Positions 1 to 5,115 of a stretch of DNA of 5,556 bases are shown here, one piece after another. The stretch's first letter is position 1, and every line of letters starts with the position of its first letter. A model generated the notes under the pieces. It ran no database searches. It saw only the letters and a program-made list of their open reading frames with translations, and was not told where the DNA came from. Origin of the DNA: Candidatus Woesearchaeota archaeon (GTDB taxonomy: Archaea > Nanobdellota > Nanobdellia > Woesearchaeales > WJKV01); NCBI GenBank assembly GCA_019323355.1, contig JAHWHI010000031.1, positions 1-5,556 on the forward strand. The letters are read 5' to 3'. Position numbers and translations under genes: made by a program.

Positions 1-865
1 GCGGGCGGTTGCACTTTGGACATTTGTTGTTCAATTTTATTGATTCTGCAGGATCAAGACAGACATTGCAATTCCTATGCCCGTCGAAATGATATTTTCC
101 CTCGTGGGGCCAGAATTCTATTGTCTTCAATAGTCCTGTTTTTTCTTTGATCGCTTTGAGAATGTTTTGATAGGTCAGTTTGTTGAAGTTGAATACAGTC
201 GCTTCCCGTCCAAGACGCCAGGGCCAGAAACTGTGAAGATCTGAAAAACTGACAAGAGTATATCTGTCTAGGCTGCTTATCCTCCAGTTCATCGCAGGGT
301 CAGAGGAAAGGCCTGTCTCAATCGCATTGATATGTTTTTCAGTATCGAGAAAACATTCTTTTATCGAGTTGAAACCCGAGCTTGCGCCAAGAGCTCCAAA
401 GTGCGGTGTCCAGACATGCGCTGGAATCACTTCGATATCTTTTGATATCTGCTTCATCATCTCGACAAACTCTGGGCAAGGAATACCGAAGATCGGACGA
501 CCATCGTAGTCGACACGACCTCTCTTTTTCAGGGCTTCTGTTATCTGTTCAGCGACCTCAATACTTGGAGAAAGAACAACATTATGAACTTTTCTTCCTT
601 TCCCATCCTGGGTATAGATCAAAGAAAGTTCTGTCTGGAAGACAAATGGAAAACCTGTTTTTGTCTGATATACTCCAGAACCAGCTTCGGTCTCTGTCAG
701 CCCTTCTCTTAATTCCTCGATCCATTTTGGATGAGTGAAATCTCCGGTCCCTAGAAGATTGACACCTTTTATCTTTGCGTATTTCTCAAGGTTTTTCAGG
801 TCCAGGCTCGTGCTTGTTGCCCTGCTATGACGAGAATGAATATGAAGGTCTGCAATGTATTCCAT
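1..865 (-). CDS. Endonuclease Q-like PHP-domain nuclease, C-terminus cut by window edge
   Basis: The reading frame runs from ATG at 865-863 off the left edge, giving 288 residues. Metal-binding motifs of a PHP (polymerase and histidinol phosphatase) fold are visible: DLHIHS (D6, H8, H10), GTGDFTH (D42, H45), E79 in TEL, H94, H150 in PAHVWTP, and SDLHS (D209, H211) followed by LGREAT. A CX2C-X12-CX2C zinc finger follows at C266, C269, C282 and C285. This order matches archaeal endonuclease Q, which nicks DNA 5' of deaminated bases (uracil, hypoxanthine, xanthine) and abasic sites. Family members are about 400 residues, so roughly the last 110-130 are missing here. The usual SDAHS has Leu in place of Ala. 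The start is supported by the conserved motif beginning at residue 6 and by a TATA-like box about 25 bases upstream. The family call is strong; exact substrate range is inferred. Confidence 0.88.
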   Translation of the reverse strand, partial: MEYIADLHIHSRHSRATSTSLDLKNLEKYAKIKGVNLLGTGDFTHPKWIEELREGLTETEAGSGVYQTKTGFPFVFQTELSLIYTQDGKGRKVHNVVLSPSIEVAEQITEALKKRGRVDYDGRPIFGIPCPEFVEMMKQISKDIEVIPAHVWTPHFGALGASSGFNSIKECFLDTEKHINAIETGLSSDPAMNWRISSLDRYTLVSFSDLHSFWPWRLGREATVFNFNKLTYQNILKAIKEKTGLLKTIEFWPHEGKYHFDGHRNCNVCLDPAESIKLNNKCPKCNRP

Positions 866-882
866 TCCTTCTCCGAAAAATC

Positions 883-898
883 AAATTTATATAAATTT
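883..898 (-). promoter_or_regulatory. Palindromic TATA box, likely promoter of the EndoQ gene
   Basis: AAATTTATATAAATTT is a perfect 16-bp palindrome centred about 25 bases upstream of the EndoQ start codon. At the usual archaeal TATA-to-start distance the transcript would begin at or within a few bases of the ATG. A GGAG (876-873 on the minus strand) lies 7 bases from the ATG but would barely be included in such a transcript. Because it is symmetric, the box could also fire rightward (start near 917), though aIF1A has a better placed box of its own. Confidence 0.6.
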
Positions 899-930
899 AT
901 TGAAACACCACGTCCTATAGAAACACAAAC

Positions 931-940
931 CTTTTTAAAG
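931..940 (+). promoter_or_regulatory. TATA box of the aIF1A-HAD operon
   Basis: CTTTTTAAAG, preceded by an AAC stretch that could act as a BRE, is centred about 27 bases upstream of the ATG at 963. No Shine-Dalgarno sequence precedes that ATG. Spacing and absence of SD together suggest a leaderless mRNA for aIF1A. Confidence 0.6.
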
Positions 941-950
941 CAACTCTAGC

Positions 951-962
951 TTCTATATAGAA
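951..962. repeat. 12-bp perfect palindrome abutting the aIF1A start codon
   Basis: TTCTATATAGAA is self-complementary over its full length and ends at the base before the ATG at 963. It covers the place where a leaderless transcript would begin. It could be an operator or simply AT-rich promoter sequence; the sequence alone does not decide. Confidence 0.5.
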
Positions 963-1307
963 ATGAGCCGTAAAAAAGAAGAACAAGCACGAGAGGAGGC
1001 GATCCAGCAACAGATCAGCAGGATAAAGCTTCCAAGAGATAAACAGTGCTTTGGTATTGTCGAGAAACGGCTCGGTGCTTCTAGGATGGAGATACGTTGC
1101 ATGGACGGCAGGACAAGGATATGCCGGATTCCAGGACGGATGAAAAGATATCTTTGGGTAAGAGAAGGAGATATTGTAATTGTTGAGCCGTGGGAGCACA
1201 CTGGAGAAGAAAAGGGGGATGTGGTTTTCAAGTACAACAAGACGCAGGCAAATTATCTGAGGAAAAAAGGGTATCTAAGAATGCTTGAAGACTTCCAAGA
1301 ATTCTAA
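963..1307 (+). CDS. eif1A: Translation initiation factor aIF1A
   Basis: The 114-residue product is the archaeal homologue of eIF1A/bacterial IF1, which binds the small ribosomal subunit A site region and helps scan or select the start codon. A charged N-terminal extension (MSRKKEEQAREE) precedes an S1-like OB fold, roughly residues 28-95, including the typical runs IRCMDGRTRICRIPGRMK and LWVREGDIVIVEPWE. The C-terminus is a short charged tail. Length and order match archaeal aIF1A. The gene is first in a short operon with a HAD phosphatase whose ATG lies one base past this stop codon. In many archaea aIF1A is followed by a RIO kinase and a KH-domain protein; neither is present here. Confidence 0.95.
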   Translation: MSRKKEEQAREEAIQQQISRIKLPRDKQCFGIVEKRLGASRMEIRCMDGRTRICRIPGRMKRYLWVREGDIVIVEPWEHTGEEKGDVVFKYNKTQANYLRKKGYLRMLEDFQEF

Positions 1308-1308
1308 A

Positions 1309-1968
1309 ATGAAAAAAAAGAAAGTTGCAGCTTTTTTTGATCTTGATCATACAATAATAAGATATAATTCAGGAATCAAGTGGGGGATTGCAATGGCGCT
1401 TGGCGGAAAGCTTCCTCTAAAATTCATGGCCACAGTCTCGGTCCTAGGTCCGTTATATATCGCCCGGATTGTAAGATACGAACCGCTGATGACAATCCTT
1501 GTTAAACGCCTGAAGGGAGTTGACGCGAAGAAACACCTGAAAGATGTTCATGATTATTTTGATCCTTTGCTCAAGAAAAAATCTGTATATCCGGATATGG
1601 AAAAATTAATCAAATGGCACAAAAGCAAAGGGCATAAAGTTTTCATGATCACGCAGTCACTGGATTTTCTTGCAGACATGTTCAAGAAAAGATTATGGAT
1701 CGATGATGTATATTCTACAAAAGTCGAGATTGTCGATGGCAAATTTACTGGCAAGGTTAATGTCTGCGCGAGCTACAGAAAAGATTACTATGTGAAGATG
1801 CTTGCGAAAGAGTACAACATTGATCTTGGTGAAAGCTATGCTTATAGTGACAGTGCAAAAGATGTTCCTATGTTCAAAGATGTCGGGCATCCGGTTGCTG
1901 TCAACCCAAGCCCAAGATTAAAGCAGATAGCAGAAAAAAAGAAGTGGGTTATGCTTTCTTTAAAATAG
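1309..1968 (+). CDS. HAD superfamily subfamily IB phosphatase (SerB/CicA-like)
   Basis: The 219-residue protein has all four HAD motifs: FFDLDHT (nucleophile D11, acid D13, T15), MITQS (T115), K158 and YSDSAKDVPMF (D181, D185). Spacing from K158 to motif IV and the following GHPVAVNPSPRLKQIAEKKKW fit the HAD-IB group that includes phosphoserine phosphatase-like and CicA-like hydrolases. A helical cap lies between motifs I and II (about residues 20-95). Substrate is unknown; a phosphomonoester is expected. The ATG at 1309 is preferred. A TTG at 1285 in the same frame would add eight residues (MKTSKNSK) and overlap aIF1A by 23 bases, but motif I normally sits near the N-terminus, as it does from 1309. 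No clear Shine-Dalgarno is present, so translation may be coupled to aIF1A. Confidence 0.88.
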   Translation: MKKKKVAAFFDLDHTIIRYNSGIKWGIAMALGGKLPLKFMATVSVLGPLYIARIVRYEPLMTILVKRLKGVDAKKHLKDVHDYFDPLLKKKSVYPDMEKLIKWHKSKGHKVFMITQSLDFLADMFKKRLWIDDVYSTKVEIVDGKFTGKVNVCASYRKDYYVKMLAKEYNIDLGESYAYSDSAKDVPMFKDVGHPVAVNPSPRLKQIAEKKKWVMLSLK

Positions 1969-1972
1969 AAAA

Positions 1973-1982
1973 CCTTATAAAC
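1973..1982 (+). promoter_or_regulatory. TATA box of the membrane protein-LspA operon
   Basis: CCTTATAAAC begins five bases after the HAD stop codon and is centred about 40 bases upstream of the ATG at 2018. It predicts a start near 2003 and a leader of about 15 bases that would contain the AGAGG ribosome binding site at 2008-2012, five bases before the ATG. Confidence 0.6.
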
Positions 1983-2017
1983 ATCATTCTAATATAATTC
2001 TTAAAAAAGAGGACAAG

Positions 2018-2569
2018 ATGAAGAAGCTGAATGTTATTATCTATTCATTGATTGCTTTGATCGTTCTTATTATTATCTTCATGATTTTTGTGCAATTTGA
2101 TTTCAGAGATTTTGTCCACGAGCTGGACCAGAAAAACGCTTACTTTTACAAAGAAGATGGAAGAATAAAATACGGTTTCACGAGCCCGCCTTATATTCCA
2201 TTGAGTGAAGAGAAGGTAAATTCTTTGAGCACCAAAGATCTTCTTGTAGTCGAGCCATTGGGTTACAATCTGTTCTATTTCAACAAACAGGCATTAGTTG
2301 AGAAAGATATTCCAACAGTGGAGCTTGTAGAGAAAACTTACTCGAAAGATGAGGCGATCGCATTGCTCGATTCACAGAATCTTTCTTTCACGAGCAGGAC
2401 AAATGTCTTTGCAGCATTAGCAGAAGAGTTTGATTCCGAGTATATTTTTGGACAGTACAAAAAAGGGAACTTTGAACCTTATCCAAACAGATTGCTGTGG
2501 AAATTCATCAAAGTCTGCCCAAAGTCGTTGACAAAATTCTTTACATTCAAGCGGGAGGTTAGTATATAA
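2018..2569 (+). CDS. Single-pass membrane protein of unknown function
   Basis: I do not recognise a family. The 183-residue protein begins with two lysines and a very hydrophobic segment at about residues 6-26, with no Cys lipobox, so it is better read as a membrane anchor than a cleaved signal. The rest (27-183) is soluble, mixed-charge and rich in aromatic residues, including YGFTSPPYIP (52-61) and a Tyr/Phe-rich stretch at 143-158. With positive residues before the helix, the soluble part should face outward. The start is supported by AGAGG five bases upstream and a TATA box further up. Its stop overlaps the next ATG by one base (TAATG), so it is the first gene of a coupled unit ending in lspA. 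Confidence 0.75.
   Translation: MKKLNVIIYSLIALIVLIIIFMIFVQFDFRDFVHELDQKNAYFYKEDGRIKYGFTSPPYIPLSEEKVNSLSTKDLLVVEPLGYNLFYFNKQALVEKDIPTVELVEKTYSKDEAIALLDSQNLSFTSRTNVFAALAEEFDSEYIFGQYKKGNFEPYPNRLLWKFIKVCPKSLTKFFTFKREVSI
2554..2559 (+). promoter_or_regulatory. Strong internal ribosome binding site for the coiled-coil gene
   Basis: GGAGGT lies inside the last codons of the upstream membrane protein gene, nine bases before the ATG at 2569. It fixes that start and supports translation from the polycistronic mRNA rather than from a leaderless message. Confidence 0.7.
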
Positions 2570-2964
2570 TGGCAGGAGGGAAATTTAAATTCTGGAAAAA
2601 GAAAAAAGAAAAGGCTGCTCCTTATGAGAAAGAGTTTGAAAAATTTGAAAAAACTTCAGGACAGTTTCCTCAGTTCGAGGAGACAGGCGAATTCAAAGGC
2701 GCATTTGGAGAGGGAAAATCGACTTTTGGAGAGGATCTTGACAGGTTTGCAGCTCCTCCGACAACACCGCCGCCTATGGCTGCGCAGCCTATGAGAGAAG
2801 CGCCTCTTGAGACAAATGACGCTTTTATTATCAGGAAAGATATCGAAGTTATCTCAAGCAAGCTTGACGCTATCAAGTCTGCTCTTGAAAGCCTTAATCA
2901 AAGACTCGCTCATCTGGAACGTATCGCAGCAGGGGAAGAGACAGAGAGAAGAAGACAATGGTGA
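2569..2964 (+). CDS. Disordered/coiled-coil protein of unknown function
   Basis: The 131-residue protein has three parts. Residues 1-16 are basic and aromatic (FKFWKKKKEK). Residues 17-83 are low complexity, with Phe recurring every few residues among Glu/Lys/Gly, then a Pro-rich stretch (PPTTPPP). Residues 88-118 form a helix with hydrophobics at I92, I95, L99, I102, L106, L109, L113 and L116, an unbroken 3-4 heptad pattern that predicts a parallel coiled coil. Short proteins ending in this kind of helix (DIEVISSKLDAIKSALE) are, to my memory, common and uncharacterised in DPANN archaea. It overlaps the gene before by one base and lspA by seven. The basic N-terminus could touch membrane lipids and the helix could oligomerise; that is inference. 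Confidence 0.75.
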   Translation: MAGGKFKFWKKKKEKAAPYEKEFEKFEKTSGQFPQFEETGEFKGAFGEGKSTFGEDLDRFAAPPTTPPPMAAQPMREAPLETNDAFIIRKDIEVISSKLDAIKSALESLNQRLAHLERIAAGEETERRRQW

Positions 2965-3398
2965 AAAAAGAAAAGTATCTTATTCTTCTACTTAGTGTTT
3001 TGATCATTGTTGTTGATCAGTTCACAAAGATGTTAGTAAAAAAGCTGGAGCTTGGAAAAACAATACAGCTGATCCCTGACTTTTTTAACATAACATATAT
3101 CCACAACTATGGTGCGGGGTTCGGAACCTTCCAGAATTGGGGATTTGTACTGATCCTGATATCATTTGTTGCTCTAGGCTTTTCAATCTATTTTTTCTTT
3201 AAACTTAAGGATAATATCATCCTGTATCTAGACGCTCTCCTCATAGGAGGCATACTTGGAAACTTGATTGACAGGCTTGCTTATGGTTATGTCATAGATT
3301 TTCTTGATTTCATCATCTGGCCGATATTTAATGTGGCAGATATGATGATAACTACAAGTATATTCCTATTGATTATCTATCTGTGGTTCAAAAAATAA
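2958..3398 (+). CDS. lspA: Signal peptidase II (prolipoprotein signal peptidase), LspA
   Basis: The 146-residue protein carries all LspA signatures: DQFTK (D20, K24), N50 in HNYGAGFG, GGILGNLIDR (N102, catalytic D105, R106), D114 and FNVAD (N125, catalytic D128). Four hydrophobic segments lie at about residues 7-24, 62-81, 89-104 and 128-143, the usual topology. In bacteria this membrane aspartyl protease removes the signal peptide of diacylglyceryl-modified prolipoproteins in front of the lipobox Cys. Both catalytic aspartates are intact, so activity is likely. ATG at 2958 overlaps the upstream stop; GTG at 2961 would drop only one residue. The lipid-adding enzyme Lgt is not in the window, and LspA is uncommon in archaea, so substrates are unknown. 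Confidence 0.93.
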   Translation: MVKKEKYLILLLSVLIIVVDQFTKMLVKKLELGKTIQLIPDFFNITYIHNYGAGFGTFQNWGFVLILISFVALGFSIYFFFKLKDNIILYLDALLIGGILGNLIDRLAYGYVIDFLDFIIWPIFNVADMMITTSIFLLIIYLWFKK

Positions 3399-3420
3399 AA
3401 GAATTATCTTTTCTTTTTCT
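3388..3420. terminator. Bidirectional terminator region between convergent genes
   Basis: Only five bases separate the lspA stop (3396-3398) from the stop of the minus-strand gene (3406-3404). On the plus strand a T-rich tract starts at 3408 and continues with T7 at 3481-3487 and T6 at 3467-3472 and 3492-3497. On the minus strand the A-rich end of lspA (3390-3400) reads as a T-tract. Archaeal RNA polymerase terminates at such U-runs without a needed hairpin, so each gene's 3' end probably lies within the other's coding sequence. Confidence 0.45.
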
Positions 3421-3928
3421 TGGTTGTTCTCTTCTTAGTTCTTTTCTTTGCTGTCTTCTTTGTTGCTTTTTTCTTTGCTGTTTTTTTCTTCTTTTTTGTT
3501 GCTTTCTTCTTTGTTGTCTTTGCTGTTTTCTTCTCTGCCTTGCCGTAGACATCAACTTTTGGAGTCTCTGATGCTGGACCAAGCTCTTTCTTGATCTGTT
3601 CTGATTTTGAAACTCCGCAAGGCTCTCCGCAGCAGGTGCATGTTTTTTTCCTGATGTTTGAGATTGAAGCGACAAAACCAAGTATCATGACTAAAAGTAG
3701 TTCTAGGTAAATAATGTTTCCTGATTTATAGTAAAACACCAGTCCAATAATTATGTTAAGGACAAAAAATAATGATAGTGCGAATGCGCCTGAAAAACAG
3801 ACGATCCCTAAAACCAAGAAAATAGCCAGCCATGCAAGTTTATAATAACTGAATGCTGGAATCAAAAGGGCTGCAAGAACTATAAGTGTGATGAAATAAA
3901 CAAGTTTTGCAAAATAATTTCCCCCCAT
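3404..3928 (-). CDS. Multi-pass membrane protein with Cys cluster and lysine-rich tail
   Basis: I do not recognise a named family. The 174-residue protein has four hydrophobic segments at about residues 8-27, 31-48, 50-67 and 72-90, then a Cys cluster KTCTCCGEPCG (C97, C99, C100, C104), a linker, and a tail (131-174) in which 27 of 44 residues are Lys or Arg, with Thr and Ala between, in KKAT/KKTA units like a histone H1 tail. By the positive-inside rule the tail and N-terminus should be cytoplasmic. The Cys cluster could hold a metal or form disulfides. The tail could bind DNA, RNA or ribosomes and tether them to the membrane; this is inference. Start at ATG 3928 fits a TATA-like box about 25 bases upstream. 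The tail is low complexity, so its length may vary between strains. Confidence 0.8.
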   Translation of the reverse strand: MGGNYFAKLVYFITLIVLAALLIPAFSYYKLAWLAIFLVLGIVCFSGAFALSLFFVLNIIIGLVFYYKSGNIIYLELLLVMILGFVASISNIRKKTCTCCGEPCGVSKSEQIKKELGPASETPKVDVYGKAEKKTAKTTKKKATKKKKKTAKKKATKKTAKKRTKKRTTKKKKR

Positions 3929-3946
3929 AGGATTTTTGAAAATGGA

Positions 3947-3959
3947 TTTAATATTTAAA
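3947..3959 (-). promoter_or_regulatory. TATA box of the Lys-tail membrane protein gene
   Basis: TTTAATATTTAAA (plus strand) is centred about 25 bases upstream of the minus-strand ATG at 3928, which predicts a leaderless or nearly leaderless transcript. No Shine-Dalgarno sequence lies between the box and the ATG. Confidence 0.5.
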
Positions 3960-4038
3960 GATTTCTGATGTTACACCATTTTGAAGTAGTGTCGACGTAG
4001 TATCTATGCGGTGATTAATGACACCTAAATAATTATAA
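3960..4038. other. Unassigned intergenic stretch downstream of S8e
   Basis: About 80 bases between two minus-strand genes. It is less AT-rich than the flanking promoter sequence, contains GTGTC (3989-3993) facing GACAC (4020-4024), and has a 12-bp palindrome TAATTATAATTA at 4030-4041 overlapping the S8e stop codon. No ORF or known RNA motif is evident. It should hold the S8e 3' end, although no long T-run is seen on the minus strand. Confidence 0.4.
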
Positions 4039-4413
4039 TTAAAGAAGTACAGCGTTTACAATTCCGTCCTGGCCAGGCCTGCTGGTAACTTTTGCCTTTC
4101 CTTTCTCTGTCATGATGATAGTGCCTTTTGTGATGATGTTCATACGGACGAAGTTTTTGTTTGCTTTATTCTCTGTTACTGAAGTGATCTTTGCTTTCAC
4201 AGCTTTTCCGTCTTTTCCAATCAAATTGGCGAATTCAGCTTTAAGCAATTTCTGTTTTATATTTCCTGATTTTCCGCGCACTATTCTTTTCCTTGTCTTT
4301 CCAATGTTAGTGTTGCTAGGCAGGTTTCCGCTCTCAAAGAGTCTTTTCTTTCTAGCAGAATGGTATCTGCCACCGCTCGGTTTTCTCTTGCTTCTATGCT
4401 GTGTTATCGCCAT
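4039..4413 (-). CDS. rps8e: Small-subunit ribosomal protein S8e
   Basis: The 124-residue protein matches archaeal S8e over its full length. The N-terminus HRSKRKPSGGRYHSARKKR is the conserved basic head that contacts 16S rRNA, and the C-terminus KGKAKVTSRPGQDGIVNAVLL is the family's hallmark ending. S8e is shared by archaea and eukaryotes and absent from bacteria, so it also places the organism. It starts at ATG 4413. A TATA box is centred about 28 bases upstream, which would make the mRNA nearly leaderless; a GAGGG at 4420-4416 is only two bases from the ATG and too close to act as a normal ribosome binding site. It is divergent from the LSm-L37e pair. Confidence 0.95.
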   Translation of the reverse strand: MAITQHRSKRKPSGGRYHSARKKRLFESGNLPSNTNIGKTRKRIVRGKSGNIKQKLLKAEFANLIGKDGKAVKAKITSVTENKANKNFVRMNIITKGTIIMTEKGKAKVTSRPGQDGIVNAVLL

Positions 4414-4435
4414 ATCCCTCGAAGAACGCCAATTG

Positions 4436-4446
4436 CTTTATAAAAG
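4436..4446 (-). promoter_or_regulatory. TATA box of the S8e gene
   Basis: CTTTATAAAAG (plus strand; CTTTTATAAAG on the coding strand) is centred about 28 bases upstream of the S8e start codon. It matches the archaeal TATA consensus well and predicts transcription starting within a few bases of the ATG. Confidence 0.65.
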
Positions 4447-4480
4447 TTTCGTGCCAAATACCCTTTATTCTAGAGGGCAA

Positions 4481-4490
4481 GCTTTATATA
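4481..4490 (+). promoter_or_regulatory. TATA box of the LSm-L37e operon
   Basis: GCTTTATATA predicts a start near 4512 and a leader of about 35 bases. This leader contains a strong Shine-Dalgarno GGGGAGG at 4534-4540, seven bases before the LSm ATG. The box lies about 40 bases from the S8e TATA box, so the two ribosome-related promoters are back to back. Confidence 0.65.
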
Positions 4491-4535
4491 TGGAACCTAA
4501 TTATTTCATGAAAACCAATTATTTTAATTTTTTGG

Positions 4536-4540
4536 GGAGG
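4536..4540 (+). promoter_or_regulatory. Ribosome binding site of LSm
   Basis: GGAGG, part of GGGGAGGAG, sits seven bases upstream of ATG 4548 and fixes that start. It is one of the strongest Shine-Dalgarno sequences in the window, in contrast to the leaderless layout of the S8e gene next to it. Confidence 0.75.
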
Positions 4541-4547
4541 AGAAAAA

Positions 4548-4775
4548 ATGGTTGAACAAGCAAGGCCTTTAGACGCATTGAACAGAGCACGTGACAAGCG
4601 TGTACTAGTCGACTTGAAAAACAGCAAACAGTTTTCAGGTGTACTGAAAGCATTCGATATCCACATCAATACAGTACTGGAAGATGCTGATGAGCTGGTT
4701 GACGGGCAGCCTAAAAGGAAACTTGGAACTGTCTTCTTAAGAGGAGACACAATTGTTAGCATAAGCATCCAGTAA
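4548..4775 (+). CDS. Archaeal Sm-like (LSm) RNA-binding protein
   Basis: The 75-residue protein is a complete LSm domain. Sm1 spans about residues 18-49, with G31, FDIHIN (F36, D37, H39, N41) and the acidic end LEDADE. Sm2 is LGTVFLRGDTIVSIS (59-73), with the RNA-contacting RGD at 65-67. Archaeal LSm proteins form six- or seven-membered rings that bind U-rich RNA and act in tRNA and small RNA metabolism. Length is normal for the family. It is followed after 54 bases by L37e, a pairing conserved in many archaea, and shares a promoter region with S8e. Confidence 0.95.
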   Translation: MVEQARPLDALNRARDKRVLVDLKNSKQFSGVLKAFDIHINTVLEDADELVDGQPKRKLGTVFLRGDTIVSISIQ

Positions 4776-4829
4776 AACAATCTAGCTGGGTGTCGCAAGC
4801 ATAAAATCATGATCTAGACAGGTTTGAAA

Positions 4830-4994
4830 ATGGTAAAAGGAACTCCAGCAAAAGGCAAGCAGAGCAAAAGGAAGAGCCATATACATTGCAGACGGTGCGG
4901 GCAGAGATCTTTTCACGCTACTAAGAAGAAATGCTCTAGCTGTGGATACGGAGCTACTGCAAAGCTTCGAAAATATAACTGGCAGAATTTCTGA
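4830..4994 (+). CDS. rpl37e: Large-subunit ribosomal protein L37e
   Basis: This 54-residue protein is a zinc-ribbon ribosomal protein of the archaeal/eukaryotic 50S/60S subunit that threads along 23S rRNA. The zinc site is CX2C-X11-CX2C (C20, C23, C35, C38) within HCRRCGQRSFH and KKCSSCGYG, followed by the conserved ATAKLRKYNWQ ending. Lys and Arg dominate the rest, as usual. It starts at ATG 4830 with AGGT (4820-4823) six bases upstream, a weak ribosome binding site. It is probably cotranscribed with LSm, although a TATA-like CATAAAATC around 4799-4807 could give it a promoter of its own. Confidence 0.94.
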   Translation: MVKGTPAKGKQSKRKSHIHCRRCGQRSFHATKKKCSSCGYGATAKLRKYNWQNF

Positions 4995-5010
4995 TCAGAA
5001 AACGTCCATA

Positions 5011-5025
5011 TTCTTTTATTATTAG
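5011..5025 (+). terminator. Probable T-rich terminator after L37e
   Basis: TTCTTTTATTATTAG starts 16 bases after the L37e stop. It is the first T-rich tract downstream of the LSm-L37e operon, with no stable hairpin in front, as is usual for archaeal termination. The call rests on composition only. Confidence 0.35.
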
Positions 5026-5078
5026 CCTTACTTAATCAAATACTTATCATATATAGTTTTCCTTCATTCTACAGATAG

Positions 5079-5091
5079 TTTTTTAAATAAA
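5079..5091 (+). promoter_or_regulatory. Probable TATA box of tRNA-Leu
   Basis: TTTTTTAAATAAA is centred about 31 bases upstream of the mature tRNA 5' end, giving a start near 5111 and a very short 5' leader for RNase P to remove. A second TATA-like run (TCATATATAG, 5047-5056) is too far upstream to fit as well. Confidence 0.5.
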
Positions 5092-5115
5092 ACCTAAATA
5101 TCAATAATTCGCACC

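Noticed and set aside
382..738. 118-codon plus-strand ORF
   Set aside because: It lies wholly opposite the EndoQ-like gene, whose protein has conserved metal motifs; this frame has no recognisable domain.
915..1240. Two overlapping minus-strand ORFs of 94 and 95 codons
   Set aside because: Both are antisense to aIF1A, which is unmistakable, and neither resembles a protein family.
3383..3571. Cys/Leu/Phe-rich 62-codon plus-strand ORF and a Lys/Arg/Gln-rich minus-strand ORF at 3388-3681
   Set aside because: Both are frame shadows of the low-complexity lysine tail of the membrane protein at 3404-3928; the tail frame continues into clear membrane helices while these do not.
3961..4038. C/D box small RNA
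   Set aside because: A CTGATG run hints at box C, but no matching box D/D' (CTGA) with proper spacing is present on either strand.
4112..4555. 147-codon hydrophobic plus-strand ORF
   Set aside because: Antisense to S8e for most of its length; hydrophobicity comes from reading Lys-rich codons backwards.
4484..4810. 108-codon minus-strand ORF
   Set aside because: Antisense to the LSm gene, which has full Sm1 and Sm2 motifs.
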